Positions 15,740 to 24,338 of a DNA stretch of 30,368 nucleotides are shown in pieces. The translations under genes and the position numbers were made by a program. The notes under the pieces are model-generated. The model was given only the letters and a program-made list of their open reading frames with translations, had not been told where the DNA came from and did not search any database. This DNA is from CAZMLC01 sp964567125. GTDB taxonomy: Bacteria; Verrucomicrobiota; Kiritimatiellia; RFP12; UBA1067. Where the stretch lies: NCBI GenBank assembly GCA_964567125.1, contig CAZMLC010000027.1, forward strand, positions 1 through 30,368. The letters are read 5' to 3'. The first letter of the stretch is position 1, and each line of letters opens with the position of its first letter.

Positions 15740-17878
15740 ATGAACTGCACGAAAAAACTCCTTACTGGGCTGGCGATCACCCTCCTGTGGATGGGTGCTT
15801 CCCAAGCCGCAGTCATCAAGTTGATTGGTGACGGCATCGCGACAGATACGATTGACTCCCGCATGAAGCGTATCACCAGCGACTACCACATGACCGCGAA
15901 TAACGAATACCATCTGGACGGCATTATCATTGTCGCTTCAGGTGCAACGCTGACCATTGATCCTGGCACGGTCATCCGCGGGTGGAATGAGCTTTCAACA
16001 GGAACAGCGAACCGCCCCGGCTGCTTGATTGTTGCACGTGGAGCCAAGATTTATGCGAACGGCACGGCACAGAACCCCATCATCTTCACCGACGAATGGG
16101 ACAATAACGTTCCGGGACAGACAGCAGGCATTGTAACGCGTTCGTGGCGCTATCGTTCGGGTGGTAGCAGCAATCGCGATTTGATCAACCACGCGTACGA
16201 TTATTCCCAGCTCGGCAATCACCATGGCTGCTGGGGCGGCTTGGTCGTCTGCGGCAAAGCATTTCTGAACAACAACAAGAGTACACTGGGAACGGTCGGC
16301 GCACTGGGGCAAAGCACGTTCAATGTCGAAGGTGTCGGCTCAGCGGCAGGCGTTTACGGCGGTGGCACGGATGACGACGATTCAAGCGGTGCAATCAAGT
16401 ATGTCAGCATCCGTTACGGAGGTTACACGTTGGCTGATAGCTCTGAAATCAACGGGCTGACGCTGTACGGTGTGGGTCGCGGCACAGAACTCCATCACGT
16501 TGAAGTCTACAACAATCAGGATGACGGCATTGAATGGTTCGGCGGCACGGTTAACGGCAAGTACCTCGTGGTGTGGGGTGCTGGTGACGACACCTTCGAC
16601 AGCGACTGCGGATTCCGCGGCAAGAACCAGTTCCTCTTCGGCGTGCAGCAGAATCTGGGCGGTTCAAAGTTCGAGTCGGGCTGTTCCGACAAGGGTATGG
16701 AAATGGACGGCGCTGAAGGCGCTCCGAGTGCTACCCCTACAGGAACGGGTTACCAGGAACCCTTCGGGCTTTCCTCATGGTATAACGTCACGCTGATCGG
16801 CTGGAACTCCACGGCAACGGCAAGCAGCATTGCCCGAAATGGAGCATTGGTGATGCGCGATGATGCGACAGCCCAGGTCAAGAATTCCGTCTTTATGAAT
16901 TTCGGTGTGTTCGGCGGAATGATTGAAAACGTTACAGGACGTGGCAATTATCAATCCACCTACCATTTCCTGACGGACAATTATTCAACCTACCTGCCCA
17001 CCACAACAGCACTTCATGCAAATGGCGCTACGGTGGATCGTCAGTACCTCTATCAGGGTCAACAGCCGGGCAAGCAAGCCTGTATTCAGGATTGTATCTT
17101 CCACATCATCGGTATTACGCGGCCTGAAATCAGCGACATGGGCGGAACAACCAGCGCGCCCAACATGGCTGACGGCAACAAAGGGCCGATTTTCACTGGC
17201 GGCGAGAACTTCGACTTCATGGCTGCGGCCTACAATAATGAAGACTTGGTGCCTGGAGAAGACACGCTGCCGATCAAGGGGCTGACAACGGCTGCCTACA
17301 ACAGCGCAACGGTCTGGGGAAGCGTCTCAACGAACGTTTCACAGAATAGTTTCGCAGGAAGCAACCCGACTGTGGTCGATCCGCGTGCCAACGGCGCAGC
17401 TCTGACAGCAGTGAACGCTGTTCCGTCTGATGGATTCCTCACGCCTGTGACCTATCGCGGTGCTTTCGACGCGAACAACAACTGGGCTCAGGGCTGGACA
17501 ACCATCGCCAAGCTCGGTGCATTCGGCACCTACGAAGCTGTTCCAGCGGAAGGTTCCGTTGTCACGAACACGGTCACGGTAACGCAGGTTGTGACGAACG
17601 ATGTCAACGGTTTGGTGTATGAAACCAGCAGCGCAACGCCCGCAACCGGAACACCCGTTGCTGTGGCAGGCTTCACGACCGCTGTGGTCTCTTACCAGAT
17701 CGCAGCAGCCGGCACGTACGAGCTCCAGACCTGCACGGATCTGGCCGCTGCGGATTGGTCGGTGCTGAAGACCTTCACCGCTGCTGCCGGAACCTCGGTC
17801 AGCGTCTCCGACATCGCGGGCGGCGTACCGCCGAACGCCTCGGATTCACGCTTCTTCAAGCTGATCAAGATCCGCTAA
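15740..17878 (+). CDS. Secreted right-handed beta-helix protein partnered with a TonB-dependent receptor
   Basis: 712 residues, signal peptide cut after SQA (23). The body has the repeated turns of a parallel beta-helix: GIIIVASGATLTIDPGTVIR (61-80), IVARGAKIYANGTAQNPIIF (97-116), WGGLVVCGKA (165-174), later YVSIRYGGYTL and HHVEVYNNQDDGIEWFGG. Proteins of this style occur in Bacteroidetes and Proteobacteria next to TonB-dependent receptors that carry a carboxypeptidase-regulatory-like domain, as here. Their role is not established. A surface or secreted ligand-handling partner is inference. The C-terminal 80 residues form a separate small domain (YELQTCTDLAAADWSV then SRFFKLIKIR) seen on other secreted proteins of this lineage. 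The ribosome site is strong. A terminator separates it from the receptor gene, so it has its own transcript. Confidence 0.82.
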   Translation: MNCTKKLLTGLAITLLWMGASQAAVIKLIGDGIATDTIDSRMKRITSDYHMTANNEYHLDGIIIVASGATLTIDPGTVIRGWNELSTGTANRPGCLIVARGAKIYANGTAQNPIIFTDEWDNNVPGQTAGIVTRSWRYRSGGSSNRDLINHAYDYSQLGNHHGCWGGLVVCGKAFLNNNKSTLGTVGALGQSTFNVEGVGSAAGVYGGGTDDDDSSGAIKYVSIRYGGYTLADSSEINGLTLYGVGRGTELHHVEVYNNQDDGIEWFGGTVNGKYLVVWGAGDDTFDSDCGFRGKNQFLFGVQQNLGGSKFESGCSDKGMEMDGAEGAPSATPTGTGYQEPFGLSSWYNVTLIGWNSTATASSIARNGALVMRDDATAQVKNSVFMNFGVFGGMIENVTGRGNYQSTYHFLTDNYSTYLPTTTALHANGATVDRQYLYQGQQPGKQACIQDCIFHIIGITRPEISDMGGTTSAPNMADGNKGPIFTGGENFDFMAAAYNNEDLVPGEDTLPIKGLTTAAYNSATVWGSVSTNVSQNSFAGSNPTVVDPRANGAALTAVNAVPSDGFLTPVTYRGAFDANNNWAQGWTTIAKLGAFGTYEAVPAEGSVVTNTVTVTQVVTNDVNGLVYETSSATPATGTPVAVAGFTTAVVSYQIAAAGTYELQTCTDLAAADWSVLKTFTAAAGTSVSVSDIAGGVPPNASDSRFFKLIKIR

Positions 17879-17900
17879 GCGGACCGCGTTAAAAGCAATC

Positions 17901-17941
17901 AAAAAACCTGCGCATGCCTCGGCATCGCGCAGGTTTTTTTT
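17901..17941 (+). terminator. Intrinsic terminator after the beta-helix gene
   Basis: ACCTGCGC and GCGCAGGT form the outer stem, with an inner ATGC-CTCG-GCAT hairpin and a bulged C. A run of A (17901-17906) precedes it and eight T follow (17934-17941). This is a strong terminator between the beta-helix gene and the receptor operon. Confidence 0.9.
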
Positions 17942-17967
17942 ATTTTATTTGCACAATTCTCACAAAC

Positions 17968-18007
17968 TAACACAAGTATCACGCAGACATAACACAGTTT
18001 TAACACA
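17968..18007 (+). promoter_or_regulatory. Four heptamer direct repeats in exact 11-bp period (Pho-box-like operator)
   Basis: TAACACA (17968), TCACGCA (17979), TAACACA (17990) and TAACACA (18001) are each 7 bp with 4-bp spacers. A degenerate TCTCACA lies at 17958. Tandem heptamers repeated every helical turn are how PhoB/PhoP/OmpR-family regulators bind (E. coli Pho box, B. subtilis TTAACA boxes). A TACGAT at 18015-18020, 7 bp after the last repeat, could be the -10. No -35 is present, which fits an activator-dependent promoter. It controls the receptor and probably the whole TonB operon. Which regulator binds is unknown. Confidence 0.6.
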
Positions 18008-18034
18008 ATCCACCTACGATATGCGCATCAACAG

Positions 18035-21025
18035 ATGAGATTTTTCATGCACATACATCAATTGGCTTTTACCGGATTTCGCTCCGCCCTTGGAATGATC
18101 TCTACAACAGGGACATGTGTGCGAAGTGTACTGATCGCCCTGCTCGCGGTTTTCTCCCTTGAGGCACAGGAGCTCGGCGGCTTGCGCGTGTCAGTTACGG
18201 ATAAGGACTGGGATGCACCGATCAACGATGCTCAGGTGACCTTGCTCGAAAACGATCAGCGGAGGCCGACGAACGCAGAAGGGCAGATTCTCTTTGAAAA
18301 CCTCACGCCTGGAATCTACAGTGTCGCGGTCAGTACAGCGGGATTCGAACGTACCATCATCCGCCCGATCACCATCACGGCAGGACAGATCAATGTCGTC
18401 GAATGCAAGCTTCAGGCACTCTACACCGACATGGACGAGTTTGTCATCAAGGACATCGAATTTACAACCGGCAGCACGGATATCGCCCAGCTCAATTTGC
18501 GCACGCAGAGCAGCAGTTTCATGGACAACCTCGGCGCCGATTTCATTTCTAAAGCAGGTGCCAGTACCGCCGCCGCAGCCATGCGCATGGTCACCGGAGC
18601 GAACGTCCAAGATGGCAAATATGTTGTAATTCGCGGACTTGGGGATCGCTATACCGCAACCCTACTGAATAACGTCCGACTCCCCACTTCAGACAAAGAT
18701 AAACGAGCGGTCCAGCTCGATCAATTTCCGTCCGCGATGATCGAGAGTATTCAAGTCAGCAAGACTTTCACGCCTGACCAACAAGGCGATGCTTCTGGCG
18801 GCACGATCAATATCGTCACGAAAAGCGTGCCAGACAAGACTGTTTTACAAGCCAGCGTCTCCATGGAATTCGACACGAACGCGACAGGAAATGATGACTT
18901 TAAGACCACACGCGATGGAGGCAGCGCCATGGGAGGCATGCGCGGACTTGGCCATTACCCCAGTTACAAACCTTCGGATATGGATGTGCCCCGTGGTGAA
19001 GACATCCTGCGTTCGTCCCATATCACGACCACGACGCCGTTTGCTAATTACGGCTTTAAGGGTGCCGTAGGGGATGTCTATCAGATGGGTGAGACGTGGC
19101 AAGTCGGAACGCTCCTGAATGGATCCTTCTCACAGAAATACCGCTATTACGAAGGTGAACGCGATCAGTTACGGCGGCAGCTTCCTGCTTCGCAAACAGC
19201 CATTGAGACCTCTGACCATAAATCGGCGGAAACTTCCATTGATGAACAACTCTGGAATGCCAGCTTTACGATGGGAGCAAAATCAGAGAACAATGAAGTC
19301 AAATTAACGGGAACCTACACGCATCTTGCACGTGAACTCATCAACATGCGCTATGAAGACTATGAACCGACAAGCGTGAAAACCAATGCCAAGAACAAAG
19401 CCGTCACGACGAACCGTTTGCGTCAGTTTTCAACGATGTCCCAATATTCGGAAAACAGCAATGGAGGGCTGCAACTCTCCGGGCGCCATGTCATTGAACC
19501 GCTCAACGATTTTGAGATCGACTGGACAGGCGCTTACAGCCTTTCCGAAAGCACCGAACCCGACCGCCAGCTTTACAGCGGACAATATGAATACAAGAAC
19601 GTGCGTGACCGTTACGGAAACATTACGGAGGACTTCTCGCGCATGACCAGCAACAATGGATTGGAGCGGCGCTGGCAGGATATCCGCGAAGATTCGCTTC
19701 AGTTCCAACTGAATGCAAAACAACCCTATCAGCTTTTGGAGCAGGAGGGCTATTTTAAAAGCGGATTCTTCATCGATCAGTTAACGCGCACCTATCGAAA
19801 CCGGATTTACCGGCAAAACACCAGCAACGATGCGATTGATGAATACGATTTCTCTGAGTTCCAGGACGTTTATGGATCACTGCCATTGGGGATGCCAACT
19901 GAATTCAGCACCGATTATGACGGCGAACAACAAATACTCGCCTACTATGCCATGGCCCGTCTTCCTCTGCCAGAGTGGATCGATGTGATTGGCGGTGCGC
20001 GAGCAGAAGGCACTCGAATAGAAACCACGGTCTGGTCCGCAGCGCCAAGCATGAATGGCAACATCTTCGTGACACGCGTCGAACCGAATGCCAACGGAAT
20101 CAATGTTGTCCGCAAAGGGGAACTGATCCCGGAAGACGATGCAGGGACATCTATCGAGCAAGTGGATCTTCTCCCTGCCATCTCCGCCAACTTTAAGAAA
20201 ATCACGGATATCAGCATCCGTCTCGCCTACAGTGAAACCATTGCACGTCCCACATTCAAAGAGTTGACGCCCGTTGAATACACCGAAGATGATCCTGATC
20301 GCGCCTTTATCGGAAATCAAAATCTTGAACTTTCCGACTTACGTAACTATGATGCGCGCATCGAGTGGAGGCCCGGCGGTGGGTTGGACATGCTTGCTGC
20401 GAGCGCCTTTTATAAAACAATTAATAATCCAATTCAGTATACGGCCTATTCGGATCCCTCACCGGGATCGGACAAGATCTATATTTTCCCCGAAAACTAT
20501 GAAGATGCCTGGCTGGGTGGCATTGAACTGGAAGGGCGCAAGGAACTCGGCTTTATCCTCGATGCGTTAAAAGACTTGAGTGTTGGTGGCAACTTAACGA
20601 TTCAAGATTCCTACGTGGAATACACGGATTCGCTGAAACGTTCCTTGAGCGAAGCGGGAGCGCCATCCGATGGACGCCGTATGGATGGTCAACCCGATTA
20701 CCTGGCCAACATCAACCTTGTTTATCAAAATGATGAATCGGGATTTTCAACAGGCATTTTCTACAATTTCAAAGGCGAACTCTACTCTACAGGCGAAGCC
20801 GCTCAGGACGGTTACTATACACCGCATATTGTTGACCGCCCCACAGGATCGCTGGATTACACGATTGGCTGGCGTTTCTGGAAACATTGGAAAGTCGGAT
20901 TCGAAGCAAAAAACCTGATCGATCCCGCAATCAAGCGCATCTATCGCGCGACCACAGGGGATCTGCCCTATTCGTCCTATCGCGCAGGACGAACATTCAG
21001 CATGTCGCTCGGTTACGAATGGTGA
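18035..21025 (+). CDS. TonB-dependent receptor with carboxypeptidase-regulatory-like N-terminal domain
   Basis: About 996 residues. A signal peptide (hydrophobic 31-44, cut near LEA/QE) leads into a carboxypeptidase-regulatory-like beta-sandwich (48-128, with GGLRVSVTDKD and NAEGQILFENLTPGIYSV). A TonB-box-like segment DEFVIKDIE (134-142) comes next, then a plug (about 160-265, with YVVIRGLGDRYTATLLNNV and GDASGGTINIVTKS) and a long barrel ending FSMSLGYEW with a terminal Trp. The N-terminal sandwich marks a large receptor class for complex ligands in Bacteroidetes and Proteobacteria. The start is uncertain. The ATG at 18035 has no clear ribosome site and lies very near the predicted promoter, so 18047 or 18095 are possible. 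It is followed after 16 bases by the DUF3450 gene, so receptor and energy system are one operon. Confidence 0.9.
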   Translation: MRFFMHIHQLAFTGFRSALGMISTTGTCVRSVLIALLAVFSLEAQELGGLRVSVTDKDWDAPINDAQVTLLENDQRRPTNAEGQILFENLTPGIYSVAVSTAGFERTIIRPITITAGQINVVECKLQALYTDMDEFVIKDIEFTTGSTDIAQLNLRTQSSSFMDNLGADFISKAGASTAAAAMRMVTGANVQDGKYVVIRGLGDRYTATLLNNVRLPTSDKDKRAVQLDQFPSAMIESIQVSKTFTPDQQGDASGGTINIVTKSVPDKTVLQASVSMEFDTNATGNDDFKTTRDGGSAMGGMRGLGHYPSYKPSDMDVPRGEDILRSSHITTTTPFANYGFKGAVGDVYQMGETWQVGTLLNGSFSQKYRYYEGERDQLRRQLPASQTAIETSDHKSAETSIDEQLWNASFTMGAKSENNEVKLTGTYTHLARELINMRYEDYEPTSVKTNAKNKAVTTNRLRQFSTMSQYSENSNGGLQLSGRHVIEPLNDFEIDWTGAYSLSESTEPDRQLYSGQYEYKNVRDRYGNITEDFSRMTSNNGLERRWQDIREDSLQFQLNAKQPYQLLEQEGYFKSGFFIDQLTRTYRNRIYRQNTSNDAIDEYDFSEFQDVYGSLPLGMPTEFSTDYDGEQQILAYYAMARLPLPEWIDVIGGARAEGTRIETTVWSAAPSMNGNIFVTRVEPNANGINVVRKGELIPEDDAGTSIEQVDLLPAISANFKKITDISIRLAYSETIARPTFKELTPVEYTEDDPDRAFIGNQNLELSDLRNYDARIEWRPGGGLDMLAASAFYKTINNPIQYTAYSDPSPGSDKIYIFPENYEDAWLGGIELEGRKELGFILDALKDLSVGGNLTIQDSYVEYTDSLKRSLSEAGAPSDGRRMDGQPDYLANINLVYQNDESGFSTGIFYNFKGELYSTGEAAQDGYYTPHIVDRPTGSLDYTIGWRFWKHWKVGFEAKNLIDPAIKRIYRATTGDLPYSSYRAGRTFSMSLGYEW

Positions 21026-21041
21026 TTCAAAGGAAAAAACG

Positions 21042-21794
21042 ATGAGAACAATACTCGCACTTACACTGATGGTCGCTGGCACGGTGCTGGCGCAGGAAGA
21101 GATGGAGAACGCCCGTCAGGCGTTGGAGAAGACGCTTGAGACGCAACGGTTGATCTCAAAAGAGGCCAACGACTGGCGCGTCGGCAAGGAGATGATGCAG
21201 GAGCGCATCGACCTGATCCAGCGAGAAAGCGAAACACTGAAAGAGCGCATCACCCAAACCAAGAAGGATCAGGCTGAAGCAGAGGCTAAACGGGCTGAAT
21301 TACAAGCCCGCAATGATTTGCTCAAGAACAGCACGAAATGTCTGCAGCACGATATCAAGGCCATTGAATTCCGCGTCTTGGCGCTTATGCGCCGCACCCC
21401 CGAACCTGTGCGTCAACGCGTTGCACCTCTGACACAGCGGATCCCAAGCAACCCGAAGGAGACCAAGCTGTCGCTCTCTGAGCGCTATCAGAATGTGATT
21501 GGTGTCATGAATGAACTGAATAAAGCCGCCCGAGAAATTTCCGTCGGCAGTGAAGTCCGCACCCTCAAAGATGGTCGCAAAACTGAAGTGACGGTCTTCT
21601 ACATCGGTCTATCGCAAGCCTACTACGTGAATGAAAAAAGCGGCCTTGCCGGCATTGGCAAACTCGGCGAAAACGGAGGCGAGTGGATTTGGGAGGAACA
21701 AAACGATCTGGTTGAACCCGTTGCTACCCTGCTCGGTATCTATCGCGGTGAAAAACCAGCAGCCTATGTCCCCTTACGTATGACGGTCCAATAA
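21042..21794 (+). CDS. DUF3450 periplasmic coiled-coil protein of a TonB2/TtpC system
   Basis: 250 residues: signal peptide (MRTILALTLMVAGTVLAQ), a long charged coiled coil (about 20-110), then a globular part with VTVFYIGLSQAYYVN and GEWIWEEQND, hallmarks of DUF3450. The family is found next to TtpC, ExbB2, ExbD2 and TonB2 in Vibrio, Shewanella and other marine bacteria, where it is taken to be a periplasmic part of the energy-transducing complex. The exact task is unknown. AAGGA stands about 9 nt before the ATG. It follows the receptor gene by 16 bases. Confidence 0.85.
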   Translation: MRTILALTLMVAGTVLAQEEMENARQALEKTLETQRLISKEANDWRVGKEMMQERIDLIQRESETLKERITQTKKDQAEAEAKRAELQARNDLLKNSTKCLQHDIKAIEFRVLALMRRTPEPVRQRVAPLTQRIPSNPKETKLSLSERYQNVIGVMNELNKAAREISVGSEVRTLKDGRKTEVTVFYIGLSQAYYVNEKSGLAGIGKLGENGGEWIWEEQNDLVEPVATLLGIYRGEKPAAYVPLRMTVQ

Positions 21795-21840
21795 ACACGG
21801 TTACCCTATCTTTTGTTTGTACACACGCAGAGAAATCCTT

Positions 21841-23256
21841 ATGAATAAACTTATTCCGATTGTGGCGATGGTTGTAACAACCCTTGCTTATGCCCAAACG
21901 AATACCCCCGCCGAGAGCGTGGATTCCCCGGATCAGGCCGCACAAAAGATTGCGTCCGCGATGGCCAACCGACTGCAAACAGCGAGTCAGCAACTGGATG
22001 TTCTCCGTAAGCAGATTGCAGATGAGAAAATACCGTTAGCACAAAAACTGGCAGAAGCAGAAAGTTCAGTCAGTGCCTTGCGCAAGAATTATGATGCGGT
22101 CAAACGCGAAGCAGATGGCATTGTTTTGCAGACCTCCAGCTTGCGCACGGAAATCAAAACACGTGAAACCGAACGCAACTACTTGTGCAGCCTGATCGGC
22201 GAGTATGCGCGCAACACGGAGTCCCGCTTACATATCGCGGAACTCGAGATCTACAAAGATTCGTTCGAGACCGCGCGCACCGCACAAGAACGGCTCAATG
22301 ATGCCCCAGCGGAAGCATTCTTGGATCAGTTACGCATGACCCTTGTAACGCTTTCACGCTTAGAAGAGTTAGCGGGCGGCCTTACTTTTAAAGGAGGAGC
22401 TAGTAGCGAAGACGGCATTATCAAACAGGGTAACTTCTTGATCCTCGGGCCAGTTGCCTACTTCCTGGCGGATGATCACTCGCTTGTAGGGATTGCCAAC
22501 CAGCGCATTGGTTCCATGAAACCCATTATCGAGCCCTTCAACAAGCCTGAATTTGCACTGCAAGCAAAAGAGATGCTCGCCTCAAACCAAGGAATGTTGC
22601 CCTTTGATGCTTCACTTGGAAATGCGCGCAAAGTTGAGGAAACAAACGAGACAATGAAGGAGCATTTCCTAAAGGGCGGTTCAGTGATGTGGCCCATGTT
22701 GCTCCTGCTCGGCCTCGCGGCATTTGTCGTACTCTTTAAGTTACTCTATATGGCGTTTATTCCCATGCCCAGTGCCCGTAAACTCGCGACCTTCCTGGAC
22801 GCAATAAACAGCAAGGATGCCGGACAAATTGAAGCTACGTTAAAGAAGATCCGCGGCCCAGCCGGTGCGATGCTCCGTGCCGGTGTCGCCGTGCTTGATC
22901 AGCCCCGCGAATTAATCGAAGAAGCAATGTTTGAAAAGGTCCTTCAAGCCAAGTTTCGCATCAATCGCTTTATTCCGTTTATTGCTGTGACCGCGGCGTG
23001 CGCCCCGTTGCTTGGGTTGCTCGGCACCGTGACCGGCATTATCAGCACGTTTAAGCTGATGACGATCTTCGGATCGGGCGATGTCAAAGTGCTCTCTTCA
23101 GGCATCTCGGAAGCGCTGATTACAACCGAATTCGGCCTCTATATCGCGATTCCCGCAGTATTGATCCACTCCTTCCTTTCGCGAAAAGCCAAGAGCTTTG
23201 AAGATCGCCTGGAGCAGATCGCGATTCGCTTCATGGGTGAGATCGGCAAGGTATAA
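21841..23256 (+). CDS. ttpC: TtpC-like extended TolQ/ExbB-family proton-channel protein
   Basis: 471 residues from the ATG at 21841. A TTG further upstream would spoil the signal peptide MNKLIPIVAMVVTTLAYA. Residues 20-275 form a periplasmic extension rich in coiled coil. A transmembrane helix (283-306), a cytoplasmic stretch and two further helices (about 378-404 and 425-447) carry the TolQ/ExbB/MotA signature, including LLGLLGTVTGIISTF (390-404) and SEALITTEFGLYIAIP (423-438). This layout, with signal peptide plus long periplasmic domain before an ExbB core, is that of TtpC, an essential extra component of TonB2 systems first described in Vibrio. It is followed 19 bases later by a normal-length ExbB, so two TolQ-type proteins occur side by side, as in the known systems. 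Confidence 0.87.
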   Translation: MNKLIPIVAMVVTTLAYAQTNTPAESVDSPDQAAQKIASAMANRLQTASQQLDVLRKQIADEKIPLAQKLAEAESSVSALRKNYDAVKREADGIVLQTSSLRTEIKTRETERNYLCSLIGEYARNTESRLHIAELEIYKDSFETARTAQERLNDAPAEAFLDQLRMTLVTLSRLEELAGGLTFKGGASSEDGIIKQGNFLILGPVAYFLADDHSLVGIANQRIGSMKPIIEPFNKPEFALQAKEMLASNQGMLPFDASLGNARKVEETNETMKEHFLKGGSVMWPMLLLLGLAAFVVLFKLLYMAFIPMPSARKLATFLDAINSKDAGQIEATLKKIRGPAGAMLRAGVAVLDQPRELIEEAMFEKVLQAKFRINRFIPFIAVTAACAPLLGLLGTVTGIISTFKLMTIFGSGDVKVLSSGISEALITTEFGLYIAIPAVLIHSFLSRKAKSFEDRLEQIAIRFMGEIGKV

Positions 23257-23275
23257 TCCATCCATCGATTGTGCT

Positions 23276-23926
23276 ATGAACACCGTTAACTTTCTTATCA
23301 GTTACTTACCGCCCGAATTGGCCCAGTTGGTACTCAATGCATTACCGACCTGGATCAACGGTGGCTGGGCCATGATCCCGCTCGCGATGACCGGAGCGAT
23401 CATGTACACCATGAGCCTTGGATCGCTTTTTAAGCTTCTGATGCTGGGGGCTCGCCGATCACCCGACGCGGCGTGGCGGGCTTGGCAGAAAAACCCGAAC
23501 GGCTTTACCCTCAACCCTGTTCGTACGCTGATTGCAGAAGCCATGCAATGCTCAACACTGCATGAAATGGAAACCTATTTCGGCTTGCTTGAAAGCGAAG
23601 GGTTACGCCCCTTTACGCGTCAATTAACGATTATCAAGGTTTGCGTAACGGCTTCACCGTTGCTTGGATTACTTGGCACGGTTACCGGCATGCTGACAAC
23701 CTTTGGCGGACTCGCAAAAGGCGGCGGCGGAGACCAAACCATGGATATCATCTCTAAAGGCATTTCGGAAGCGTTGATCACGACGGAAACAGGACTGGTC
23801 GTGGCCCTCACCGGCGTGTTCATTTTGTTTATCCTGACGCGCCAGCATCAACGCTACGAGTATTCCATTGCACACATCGAAACCCTATGCATGTCCGCAT
23901 TACAAAAGAGGTTAAACCATGAGTAG
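23276..23926 (+). CDS. exbB: ExbB-type biopolymer transport protein (TonB2 system)
   Basis: 216 residues, three transmembrane helices (about 33-57, 119-142 and 166-188), with SPLLGLLGTVTGMLTTFGGL (127-146) and SKGISEALITTETGLVVAL near the third. With ExbD it forms the proton channel that powers TonB at the inner membrane. The ATG at 23276 has no obvious ribosome site, so translation may be coupled to the gene 19 bases upstream. A TTG-started longer frame inside the TtpC gene is rejected. It overlaps ExbD by 8 bases. Confidence 0.9.
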   Translation: MNTVNFLISYLPPELAQLVLNALPTWINGGWAMIPLAMTGAIMYTMSLGSLFKLLMLGARRSPDAAWRAWQKNPNGFTLNPVRTLIAEAMQCSTLHEMETYFGLLESEGLRPFTRQLTIIKVCVTASPLLGLLGTVTGMLTTFGGLAKGGGGDQTMDIISKGISEALITTETGLVVALTGVFILFILTRQHQRYEYSIAHIETLCMSALQKRLNHE

Positions 23927-24338
23927 ATTCCGACGTTCCGGCAGCGATGACGGCGACAGCGCAGGTATCGATATGTCGCCCCTTATCGATTGTGTCTTCA
24001 TCTTGCTGATCTTTTTTATCGTGACCACGTCCTTTGTCGAAGAGACGGGTATTGAAGTAGATAAGCCGCAGGCTGCATCATCCGTGAACCTCGAAAAGAA
24101 CAGCATCTTTATTGCGATCACGGCAAAAGGCGAAGTTGTCTATGGTGGACAGGAGATTGGCCTCGGCGGTGTCCAGTCGATTGTGAAGCGCAACCTCGAG
24201 AAAGAGGATGTGCCTGTCATTGTGCAAGCGGATCAGGCGACGCCGTCCGGACTGCTTGTCCGCGTGATTGATGAAGCCAAACTCGGCGGTGCCAAGAAAG
24301 TAAGCCTCGCCTCGCGCAAGGAGCAATCCGGTTCATGA
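23919..24338 (+). CDS. exbD: ExbD-type biopolymer transport protein
   Basis: 139 residues with one transmembrane helix (about 20-40) in the typical IDMSPLIDCVFILLIFFIVT stretch. Asp24 corresponds to the essential membrane Asp (Asp25 of E. coli ExbD). The rest is the periplasmic domain with IVQADQATPSGLLVRVIDEA. It is the proton-carrying partner of ExbB. The start overlaps the end of exbB by 8 bases and its own end overlaps tonB by 4 (ATGA), so translation is coupled. Confidence 0.93.
   Translation: MSRFRRSGSDDGDSAGIDMSPLIDCVFILLIFFIVTTSFVEETGIEVDKPQAASSVNLEKNSIFIAITAKGEVVYGGQEIGLGGVQSIVKRNLEKEDVPVIVQADQATPSGLLVRVIDEAKLGGAKKVSLASRKEQSGS

Noticed and set aside
17958..18007. The spaced repeats as a CRISPR array
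   Set aside because: Repeats are 7 bp with 4-bp spacers, far too short. No cas genes are present.
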